7,776 nt of DNA, taken from NCBI GenBank assembly GCA_003157315.1, contig PMJE01000659.1:1-7776 (forward strand), read 5' to 3'. The first letter of the stretch is position 1. Each line of letters begins with the position of its first letter. Source of the DNA: Myxococcales bacterium (GTDB lineage: Bacteria; Myxococcota; Polyangia; Fen-1088). This document shows, one piece after another, positions 1 to 5,415 of this stretch. The translations under genes were made by a program, and so were the position numbers. The notes beneath the pieces are model-generated. The model was not told the origin of the DNA. It did not search any database and was given only the letters and a program-made list of their open reading frames with translations.

Positions 1-307
1 CGGCGTGGCGGCGGTGCGCGACGAGAAGAAGATCGAGTTGGTGGTGGAGCTGGTCCGTTGGGAGGAGGCGGAATCCGCTGATCGGATCGGACTCGACGAT
101 CAGACGCACCTGATTCTTGATGTGTCAGTGCCACTCTTGCGTATTCCAGTCAGCCCGGGCCGCAACGTGAGTTCATTGGTGGAGGTGGCCGCGCGCAATC
201 GTTTGTTGCAGCAACGCGGCCACCATTCGGCGCGCGAGTTTCAGGAGAGACTGGACCAGGCCCTGGCCGACGCGCAGCAACGGCGCTTCCGCGACGACGT
301 GGAGTGA
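1..307 (+). CDS. hprK: HPr kinase/phosphorylase, C-terminal part (5' end outside window)
   Basis: HprK phosphorylates HPr on a regulatory serine and can remove that phosphate again, linking PTS state to metabolism in the cytoplasm. Only about the last 101 codons are present. They carry the family's C-terminal pattern: GVAAVRDEKKIELVVELVRW, then RIGLDDQT and PVSPGRNVSSLVEVAARN, a close match to the Pro-x-x-Pro-Gly-Arg-Asn block of HprK proteins. The P-loop and catalytic His/Asp lie upstream and cannot be checked. The GTG at position 5 is an internal valine, because the frame is open through the left edge and the protein family continues upstream. The stop TGA at 305-307 lies 3 bases before the rapZ ATG. 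The partner Ser is intact in the HPr encoded downstream, which supports a working pair. Confidence 0.93.
   Translation, partial: GVAAVRDEKKIELVVELVRWEEAESADRIGLDDQTHLILDVSVPLLRIPVSPGRNVSSLVEVAARNRLLQQRGHHSAREFQERLDQALADAQQRRFRDDVE
301..304 (+). promoter_or_regulatory. Ribosome binding site deciding the rapZ start
   Basis: GGAG lies inside the last codons of hprK, six bases before the ATG at 311. The in-frame GTG at 308 would leave only three bases of spacing, so ATG 311 is the better start. Confidence 0.55.
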
Positions 308-310
308 GTG

Positions 311-1174
311 ATGAAACTGGTCGTCATCACCGGCGTCTCGGGTGCGGGCAAGAGCACGGCCAAGAGCGCGCTAGAAGACCTGGGCTTCTACTGTGTCGAC
401 AACTTGCCCATGACCCTCATGCCTCGGTTCATTGAGCTGCTCGCCGGGCGGGAAGAGGTAACCCGCGCAGGGTTGGTGGTGGATGCGCGCAGTGGGGAGT
501 TTCTCATTGACTCCGCGCGGGTACTGTCCGATCTGCGGGCCGCCGGGCACTCTATCGAGGTTCTCTTTCTGGACGCGCCTGACCAGGTGCTGCTGCGGCG
601 CTTTTCCGAGACCCGCCGCCGCCATCCCCTGTCGGGCACCGACATCCGTGCGGGGATTCAAGCTGAGCGTGTGCACCTGGCCGCGCTTCGCCAAGAAGCG
701 ACCACGGTCATCGACACGGCTGAGCTCACGGTGCACGGGCTGCGCGCGATGGTGCTGGGCCGCTACGGCCGGGCTGAGGGCAACCTGTCGGTCACCATGG
801 AATCTTTCGGTTTCAAATACGGGTTGCCCAGCGAAGCCGACATCGTTCTGGATGTTCGCTTTCTGCCCAATCCGTTCTTCGTCGCCGCGCTTTCCTCGCT
901 TTCCGGCGAGGACGAGAGCGTGCGCAGGTTCGTGCTCGACAACCCGGAGACCCAGATCTTTCTGACCAAAGCCGAGGAGCTGCTCGCGCTTTGCATCGCC
1001 GCATTCGAACGCGAAGGCAAGACCTACGCGACCGTGGCGATTGGCTGCACAGGTGGCCGCCATCGCTCGGTTGTCGTCGCGGTCGAGCTAGCGCGTCGCC
1101 TGCAGTCCTTTCATGTCGACGTCCGGCACCGGGACATTGGGCGGGGCCGCCCCTTGCCCGAGGCACGAACCTAG
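311..1174 (+). CDS. rapZ: RapZ (YvcJ/YhbJ family) P-loop nucleotide-binding regulator
   Basis: The protein has 287 residues, the usual length of the family. It shows the Walker A loop GVSGAGKS at residues 8-15, followed by the family block LEDLGFYCVDNLP. A Walker B-like VLFLDA and the conserved RRRHPL follow. The C-terminal half carries SFGFKYGLPSEADIVLDVRFLPNP and GCTGGRHRSV (residues 245-254), typical of RapZ. In E. coli RapZ binds the small RNA GlmZ and presents it to RNase E, controlling glucosamine-6-phosphate synthesis. In other bacteria it is known as a GTP/ATP-binding regulator, and the RNA target here cannot be inferred. It sits 3 bases after hprK and upstream of the PTS genes, an arrangement known from many proteobacteria. 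A GTG at 308 is the alternative start. Confidence 0.95.
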   Translation: MKLVVITGVSGAGKSTAKSALEDLGFYCVDNLPMTLMPRFIELLAGREEVTRAGLVVDARSGEFLIDSARVLSDLRAAGHSIEVLFLDAPDQVLLRRFSETRRRHPLSGTDIRAGIQAERVHLAALRQEATTVIDTAELTVHGLRAMVLGRYGRAEGNLSVTMESFGFKYGLPSEADIVLDVRFLPNPFFVAALSSLSGEDESVRRFVLDNPETQIFLTKAEELLALCIAAFEREGKTYATVAIGCTGGRHRSVVVAVELARRLQSFHVDVRHRDIGRGRPLPEART

Positions 1175-1260
1175 ACAGGCAAATGCGCATAGCCACAACA
1201 ACATCGCGTTCGTGCCCAAACCGGGTAGAATAAATGGGCTAGCATGTACACCCAGCCGAC

Positions 1261-1265
1261 GAGGA
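1261..1265 (+). promoter_or_regulatory. Candidate ribosome binding site for EIIA
   Basis: GAGGA stands 11 bases before the ATG at 1277. Nothing comparable precedes the in-frame ATG at 1244. The spacing is somewhat long, so this is only modest support for the shorter start. Confidence 0.35.
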
Positions 1266-1276
1266 CGCTCAAGCCA

Positions 1277-1702
1277 ATGGTGGGAGTCGTGGTAGTCTCC
1301 CACGAGCAGGTGGCGTTCTCCATGCTGGAGGCAGCCCGCCGGGTGGTCGGTACTTTGCCCGGGGTTACCGCGGCTTGCGCGTCTTCTGCAGATGACAGCG
1401 CGGCAATCACCCAGCGCGTGGCGCAGGCTTGCAGCGAGGTCGATGATGGCGCCGGTGTGCTCATCATGGTGGATGTCTACGGGTCGACGCCATTTCACGT
1501 GGCCATGTCGATGCTCGACGGGACAGGTGCCGCCGAGGTGGTGTGCGGCGTGAACCTGCCCATGCTGCTCAAACTTGCCACGATTGATCGCACGCGGCTT
1601 TCGCCGGCGGAGATGGCTCAGGAGTTGTGCGAGGCTGGCCGTCGGGCGATTCGGATTGGCTCGGAGCTGACCGGCAAGATCGTCGTGGGAGGGATACGCT
1701 GA
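1277..1702 (+). CDS. PTS EIIA component, mannose family (EIIA-Man type)
   Basis: A cytoplasmic phosphocarrier of 141 residues that would accept phosphate from HPr. It opens with a beta strand ending in the phospho-acceptor motif VVVVSH, placing His at residue 9, equivalent to His10 of the E. coli mannose EIIA. The segment VLIMVDVYGSTPFHVAMSML matches the conserved D-x-x-G-x-T/S-P block of the EIIA-Man fold, and the size fits a single EIIA domain. I chose ATG 1277 because family members start directly at this strand; ATG 1244 would add 11 residues (MYTQPTRTLKP) without a visible ribosome site. The roughly 100 bases after rapZ hold no gene and no convincing promoter. No EIIB, EIIC or EIID is present, so the likely role is regulation by phosphorylation state. 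HPr follows after one base. Confidence 0.88.
   Translation: MVGVVVVSHEQVAFSMLEAARRVVGTLPGVTAACASSADDSAAITQRVAQACSEVDDGAGVLIMVDVYGSTPFHVAMSMLDGTGAAEVVCGVNLPMLLKLATIDRTRLSPAEMAQELCEAGRRAIRIGSELTGKIVVGGIR
1687..1693 (+). promoter_or_regulatory. Ribosome binding site supporting the GTG start of ptsH
   Basis: GGGAGGG lies within the end of the EIIA gene, 10 bases before GTG 1704. The next in-frame ATG (1758) falls inside the active-site motif, so GTG is the only sensible start. Confidence 0.6.
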
Positions 1703-1703
1703 C

Positions 1704-1997
1704 GTGGGGGATGGAAGCCAGGCACAACGCTCGGTCAAAATACGCAACCGCCTGGGCATGCACGCGCGCGCCGCAGTCAAATTCGTGCAGCTAGCCAACC
1801 ACTTCGATTCCGAGATCAACGTGCTTAAGGACGGCGCGCAGGTCAACGGGAAGAGCATCATGGGTCTGCTCACCCTGGTGGCGGCCTGGGGCAGCGAGGT
1901 GACGGTTTCGGCCAGTGGCGTCGACGCGGATCAGGCGGTGGACGCGCTGATTGCGCTGGTGAGCAACGGCTTCGGCGAAGGGGTGCTGGATGCTTAG
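1704..1997 (+). CDS. ptsH: Phosphocarrier protein HPr
   Basis: HPr receives phosphate from enzyme I on a histidine and hands it to EIIA. The 97-residue protein shows NRLGMHARAAVKFV with the acceptor His20, and VNGKSIMGLLTL with Ser51. These equal His15 and Ser46 of classical HPr after a five-residue N-terminal offset. Ser51 within KSIMGLL is the site used by HprK, whose gene ends upstream. The residue three after the active His, usually proline, is alanine here (A23), a variant also known from other regulatory HPr/NPr proteins. The start is GTG, one base after the EIIA stop. The last 8 bases overlap ptsI, implying translational coupling. An NPr-like regulatory role is plausible, but the intact serine motif favours the HprK-linked type. 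Confidence 0.95.
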   Translation: MGDGSQAQRSVKIRNRLGMHARAAVKFVQLANHFDSEINVLKDGAQVNGKSIMGLLTLVAAWGSEVTVSASGVDADQAVDALIALVSNGFGEGVLDA

Positions 1998-3744
1998 GCT
2001 GGCAGGCGTGGGCGCGTCCCCCGGCATTGCCATGGGGGTGGCGCACTTTCTCGGCGGCCGGGTGGAGGTACAGGAGCGCCGGATTTTCACCGACGAGGTG
2101 GCCAATGAACTGCGTCGCTTCGAGGACGCCATCGGCCGCAGCGACGCACAGTTGCGGCGCATCCAGCAGCAGATTGCCGAGCAGGAAGGCGACGGCCAGG
2201 AGTACCGCATCCTCGAGGCGCACCGAATGATGTTGGCCGATGTACACCTGGTCGAGGAGACGCGGCGGATCATCGGCTCCGACCAGGTTTCCGCCGAATG
2301 GGCGTTGCGGCGGGCGCTGGACCAGATCCAGGCGGTGTTCGCGCGCATCGAAGACGCCTACTTCCGCGAGCGGCGCAGCGACATCGACATGATCGGCGAG
2401 CGCATCCTGCGCAATCTGCTGGGCATGACGCCGCCTGGGCATGAGGGCGTGCCCAAGGGCGCGGTGGTGTTCGCCCACGATCTCTCGCCCGCCGACGTGA
2501 CCCAGCTTGGGCGCGCGGGCGTGAGTGGCTTCTTCACCGAGGGCGGTGGCAAGACCTCGCACGCGGCCTTGGTGGCGCGCGCACTCGGCCTGCCTCTCGT
2601 GGCAGGGGTGCAGGGGTTCATCAAGCACATCCGCACCGGGATGACCGTGATCGTGGACGGCGGCCGTGGCGAAGTCATCCTGGAGCCCGACTTCGAGGTG
2701 CAGGGCCGCTACGCCGACCGGGCCGCACGCGATCTGGTGCAGACCGAACGCCTGGCCCGGTCGCGTGAGGCGCCCGCCATCTCGCTCGATGGCGAGCGCG
2801 TGCACTTGGCTGCCAACGTGGAGTTGTTGGAAGAAATTCCCATCTCGGTCGAACTGGGCGCCGACGGAATCGGGCTGTTTCGCACCGAATTCCTGTACCT
2901 GGAACGCAGCACCCTGCCCACCGAGGAGGAGCAGTACCAGCACGCGCTGGCCGCCTTGCGGGCCATGGATGGCCGTGACGTCTGCTTTCGCACCTTGGAT
3001 TTGGGCGGGGACAAGCTGCCCACCTCGGTGCGCATCCCGGCGGGGAACAATCCCGCGCTTGGCCTGCGCTCGATTCGCTATTCCCTGTGGCGGCGTGATG
3101 TATTCAAGTCGCAGCTACGCGCCTTCTATCGGGCTGCCGCGGTGGGCCCGCTGCGCATCATGTTCCCGCTGATTTCCGGCGTGGCCGAGCTGCGCACGGT
3201 ACGTGAGTTGTGCTCCGGTGTTTGCTCGGAACTCCAGCGCGACGGGCTGGAGCACAATCCCGAGGTCCCTCTCGGTGTGATGATTGAGACACCCAGCGCG
3301 GCGGTGGTCGCCGACCTGTTGGTCGAGGAGTGCGATTTCCTCTCCATCGGAACCAACGACTTGATCCAGTATGCGCTGGCGGCTGACCGGCAAGACGAGC
3401 ACGTGGGCTACCTCTACCACCCGCTGCACCCGGCAATCTTGCGCCTGGTCAAGATGGTGACCGGGGCGGCCAAACGCGCCGGCAAGCCGGTGTCCATGTG
3501 CGGGGACATGGCCGGCGACCCGCGCTTCTGCTGGGTGCTGCTCGGGCTGGGGCTGCGCTCATTCTCGATGGCGCCGCGCCAGATACCCATAGTCAAGTCC
3601 ATTGTGCGCGCCTCGCGCATCGCCGCTGCGGAGAAACTGACCGAGGAAATCCTGCGCCTGCGCACCGAGGACGAAGTGGAGGAGGCGGTCAATCGTGTGA
3701 TGAAAGAGCGCTTCCCCATGGAGTTCACCGAAGAAATTTCGTAG
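1990..3744 (+). CDS. ptsI: PTS enzyme I (phosphoenolpyruvate-protein phosphotransferase)
   Basis: Enzyme I starts the PTS chain by taking phosphate from PEP and passing it to HPr. The 584-residue protein has the standard length and layout: an N-terminal HPr-binding helical region, a phosphohistidine swivel domain and a C-terminal PEP-binding barrel. The phospho-acceptor lies in GGGKTSHAALVAR (His191, like His189 of E. coli). The barrel carries GADGIGLFRTEFLY (Arg298), the signature DFLSIGTNDLIQYALAADR, and SMCGDMAGDP with catalytic Cys504. There is no N-terminal GAF domain, so it is a PtsI-type rather than PtsP-type enzyme. It overlaps ptsH by 8 bases, with GAAGGGG at 1977-1983 as a good ribosome site. 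It is the last gene of the operon; the convergent toxin gene ends 13 bases after its stop. Confidence 0.97.
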   Translation: MLRLAGVGASPGIAMGVAHFLGGRVEVQERRIFTDEVANELRRFEDAIGRSDAQLRRIQQQIAEQEGDGQEYRILEAHRMMLADVHLVEETRRIIGSDQVSAEWALRRALDQIQAVFARIEDAYFRERRSDIDMIGERILRNLLGMTPPGHEGVPKGAVVFAHDLSPADVTQLGRAGVSGFFTEGGGKTSHAALVARALGLPLVAGVQGFIKHIRTGMTVIVDGGRGEVILEPDFEVQGRYADRAARDLVQTERLARSREAPAISLDGERVHLAANVELLEEIPISVELGADGIGLFRTEFLYLERSTLPTEEEQYQHALAALRAMDGRDVCFRTLDLGGDKLPTSVRIPAGNNPALGLRSIRYSLWRRDVFKSQLRAFYRAAAVGPLRIMFPLISGVAELRTVRELCSGVCSELQRDGLEHNPEVPLGVMIETPSAAVVADLLVEECDFLSIGTNDLIQYALAADRQDEHVGYLYHPLHPAILRLVKMVTGAAKRAGKPVSMCGDMAGDPRFCWVLLGLGLRSFSMAPRQIPIVKSIVRASRIAAAEKLTEEILRLRTEDEVEEAVNRVMKERFPMEFTEEIS

Positions 3745-3757
3745 TTGGCAGGGAAAT

Positions 3758-3771
3758 TCACCGCGCGGTGA
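3758..3771. repeat. 14-bp perfect palindrome between convergent genes
   Basis: TCACCGCGCGGTGA is perfectly self-complementary. It starts 14 bases after the ptsI stop and contains the toxin stop codon. It could fold on either strand and protect or terminate the two convergent transcripts, but no T-tract follows on either strand, so a classical intrinsic terminator is not supported. Confidence 0.45.
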
Positions 3772-4216
3772 CCCGGGGCGGATCCGGGGGTACGATGATG
3801 CGCGGGCCGCGCTCGCCGGCCAGCCGCTCGAAGTCGTCTGGATTCAGCGTGACCAAGACATCCGACCGCGAAACCTCGGCGGCCACAAGATGGAGCGCAT
3901 CGAAGATCGCTTCCGAACCTGCGCCGCGCTCGGCGCAGCGTTGGATGGCCTTTCGGTAGAGAGCGGGGGTCATGGCCAGGGGCCGCACGTGCTGGACCAG
4001 CCGCTCGACCATCTGTGCGGCCGCGCCCGCGGTCACATGCGGTGAGACCGGAAGCCGGGTGAGCACCGACCACGTCTCGGCCGCTGCGTGCCAGGCCATC
4101 ACGCCCTCGATCTCCTTCGTCGCAGCGGCCTGCACCCAGCACAGCGCCCTGGCGTGCAAAGGGTGGGCAGCGACCAGCGCCGGTACTAGCACCGAGGTGT
4201 CGAAGCAGACCCTCAT
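3758..4216 (-). CDS. vapC: PIN-domain ribonuclease toxin (VapC type)
   Basis: The 152-residue protein fits the PIN fold. It begins MRVCFDTSVLVPAL with acidic Asp6, has Glu47 in AAETWSVLTRLP, Asp106 in AIFDALHLVAAE, and the late TLNPDDF motif with Asp127 and Asp128. These are the expected metal-binding acidic positions of VapC-like nucleases, which cut RNA (often tRNA or rRNA) when not held by their antitoxin. The specific target cannot be read from sequence. It overlaps the antitoxin gene by four bases (ATGA), so the two are translationally coupled. It is transcribed toward ptsI and its stop codon lies in a short palindrome. A degraded piece of a second copy lies near 5254-5306. All key residues seem present, so it is probably functional. 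Confidence 0.9.
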   Translation of the reverse strand: MRVCFDTSVLVPALVAAHPLHARALCWVQAAATKEIEGVMAWHAAAETWSVLTRLPVSPHVTAGAAAQMVERLVQHVRPLAMTPALYRKAIQRCAERGAGSEAIFDALHLVAAEVSRSDVLVTLNPDDFERLAGERGPRIIVPPDPPRVTAR

Positions 4217-4470
4217 CGTCGCGCCAGATGGTTGAGTCGGTCCTCACGACTGTCGCGATGGTCAGGCAGGTCACCCTGAAGCTGACCGCCGACCACCAGG
4301 ATCCCGTGCTTCTCCTGCATCCGGGGCTCCTCGTACTCGGGTTCAAGCAGGATACTCTCGGGGCCCTCGGTGATTCGGAGTCTGCTGCCCGCAACCAGGC
4401 GCAGGTGGCGGCGCACGGGCAACGGCACCACTAGCCGCCCCGCTGCATCAATGGTAACAGTCAATGGCAT
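4213..4470 (-). CDS. vapB: AbrB/SpoVT-type antitoxin (VapB type)
   Basis: An 85-residue protein. Residues 1-33 (MPLTVTIDAAGRLVVPLPVR and on to RLRI) are a typical AbrB/MazE swapped-hairpin DNA-binding domain. The charged C-terminal half, with its EPRMQEKHGILVV segment and basic end, fits a toxin-wrapping tail. Its role would be to bind and silence the PIN toxin and to repress its own promoter. I chose ATG 4470 because the fold starts exactly there. The frame is open further upstream to 4569, but that extension (MAACGAWPAG...) has no domain match and would run through the predicted promoter. No Shine-Dalgarno sequence precedes 4470, which fits a leaderless message. The stop overlaps the toxin start. 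Confidence 0.87.
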   Translation of the reverse strand: MPLTVTIDAAGRLVVPLPVRRHLRLVAGSRLRITEGPESILLEPEYEEPRMQEKHGILVVGGQLQGDLPDHRDSREDRLNHLARR

Positions 4471-4478
4471 AATGGTAA
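4450..4478. promoter_or_regulatory. Candidate operator: direct repeats at the antitoxin start
   Basis: AATGGTAA occurs at 4450-4457 and again at 4471-4478, exactly 21 bp apart, so on the same face of the helix. A related TCAATGGCAT lies between them at 4461-4470. The outer copy touches the predicted -10 box of the toxin-antitoxin promoter. This suits autorepression by the AbrB-fold antitoxin, but it rests only on spacing and position, and the first copy is also coding sequence. Confidence 0.3.
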
Positions 4479-4506
4479 TCGTACTTGGGTGACGCCGGCG
4501 AGGCAA
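4478..4506 (-). promoter_or_regulatory. Predicted sigma70-type promoter of the vapBC pair
   Basis: Read on the minus strand, TTGCCT (4506-4501) and TACGAT (4483-4478) each match four of six consensus bases and are separated by exactly 17 bp. Transcription would begin near 4471, at or next to the antitoxin ATG (4470). That implies a leaderless mRNA, in line with the missing ribosome site. Confidence 0.5.
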
Positions 4507-4572
4507 GTCGCATCTTGGTTGCCAGCGCACGCCTTTTCGGCCGGCCGGCCATGCACCGCACGCGGCCATCTA

Positions 4573-4581
4573 TGATACGAT
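4573..4581 (+). promoter_or_regulatory. Possible extended -10 promoter of the broken TPR gene
   Basis: TGATACGAT has the TG extension plus a TACGAT hexamer, but there is no good -35 at the right distance, and a GC-rich palindrome (ggccggccggcc, 4539-4550) occupies that area. The start site would fall about on the ATG at 4589, which also lacks a ribosome site. Confidence 0.3.
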
Positions 4582-4588
4582 CACCTCC

Positions 4589-5253
4589 ATGGTCCGTATT
4601 CGTCTTGTGGTGCTCACGTTCGGCCTCGCCCTTGTGCCAGCGTCAGTCGCGTTGGCGCAGGCGCCGGACGCGCGGGACCCGCGCGAAATCCAGGCGCGCA
4701 AGGACTGCCTGACCGGGAGGTACGAGGCAGGTGCGGCCTTGCTGGCCGAGCTATTCGCCGAGACCGGCAACCCGAATTTCGTCTTCAACCAGGCCCGTTG
4801 CTACGAGCAGAACAGCAAGCTGGACGAGGCCATCTAGCACTTTCGTGAGTACCTGCGCATCGCGGGCAATCTGAGTGCGGACGAGAAGGCGGAGGTCGAG
4901 CGCCACATCGTCGAGTGCCGTGCGATGAAGGCCGAGCAGGAGCAGCAGCAGCGAGGCGCGGCGCCGGCGGCGCCGTCCCCTTCGCTCTTGCCGGCGGCAC
5001 CATCTGCTCCACCCTCGCCGGCTGCACCGCCCGCTCCGTCCTTGCCGTAGCGCCGTCTGCTCAGCCCTTGGCGGAAATCCCCCCTCTGCCCCAGCCAGGA
5101 CCCATGATTGCGCCAGGAGGTTCAGCTCCGCCCGCGGGCGCGACGGCTGGCGTAACCGGGACCACGGCGACTTCCTCGAAGGGCGGCGGCTCGGGCCTGC
5201 GGACCTGGGGCATCGTGGTCGGCTCGATCGGCGTCGCGGCGGTGGGGGCTGGC
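4589..5253 (+). pseudogene. Broken secreted TPR protein with Pro/Ala linker and C-terminal membrane helix
   Basis: Conceptual translation starts with a clear signal peptide (basic MVRIR, hydrophobic LVVLTFGLALVPASVALAQA). A tetratricopeptide-like helical pair follows: RKDCLTGRYEAGAALLAELF, then NPNFVFNQARCYEQNSKLDEAI. TAG at 4835-4837 interrupts it, but the same frame goes on sensibly as HFREYLRIAGNLSADEKAEVERHI, so this is a nonsense mutation inside the repeat. A Pro/Ala-rich linker follows and meets a second stop at 5048-5050. The coherent reading then moves to another frame (PPLPQPGPMIAPGG, then LRTWGIVVGSIGVAAVGAGV, a membrane helix), so one base was lost or two gained near 5030-5060. Coding ends at about 5253, where a piece of PIN gene begins. 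Such TPR proteins are common in myxobacteria, with unclear function. Sequencing error could explain single lesions but hardly all three. Confidence 0.75.
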
Positions 5254-5306
5254 GTTCAGCGTGAGCAAGACATCCGAGCGCGAAGCTTCGGCGGCCAGGA
5301 GATGGA
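5254..5306 (-). pseudogene. Remnant of a second PIN toxin gene
   Basis: These 53 bases match 3842-3894 of the intact toxin gene at 46 of 53 positions, in the same orientation. On the minus strand they read HLLAAEASRSDVLLTLN, against HLVAAEVSRSDVLVTLN in the toxin. Similarity stops abruptly on both sides. The residue matching catalytic Asp106, which lies just outside the conserved block, is lysine. This is a non-functional scar of a toxin paralogue, not a gene. Confidence 0.75.
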
Positions 5307-5415
5307 AGGACTTCATCCCATCGGGATGCGACCTGTGGCCCAGCCCACACTCGGATCGCGTTGCTGTCGCCGCTCGACGATTATTCCGCTAGACTGCACG
5401 TCCATCGGTCGCCCC
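5307..5415. other. Intergenic stretch before the lipoprotein gene
   Basis: No gene is seen. It contains a small hairpin (CATCCC, loop ATC, GGGATG; 5314-5328). A TTGCTG (5361-5366) and a TAGACT (5390-5395) look like promoter boxes but lie 23 bp apart, too far for a normal sigma70 promoter. The promoter of the downstream pair is probably in this stretch but cannot be fixed. Confidence 0.35.

Noticed and set aside
371..1063. Long minus-strand frame opposite rapZ
   Set aside because: It mirrors the codon pattern of rapZ in GC-rich DNA, has no recognisable domain, and rapZ has all its family motifs.
1226..1231. TAGAAT as a -10 box of an internal promoter before EIIA
   Set aside because: No acceptable -35 hexamer exists 16-18 bp upstream, so read-through from rapZ is simpler.
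1870..2943. 357-codon minus-strand frame opposite ptsI
   Set aside because: Shadow of ptsI: no domain, no start context, and ptsI is complete on the other strand.
3414..4394. 326-codon minus-strand frame across the ptsI end and the toxin gene
   Set aside because: It overlaps the toxin in another frame and has no family features, while the PIN frame carries all expected acidic residues.
4471..4569. N-terminal extension of the antitoxin to ATG 4569
   Set aside because: The extra 33 residues have no match to the AbrB fold, which starts at 4470, and they cover the predicted promoter.
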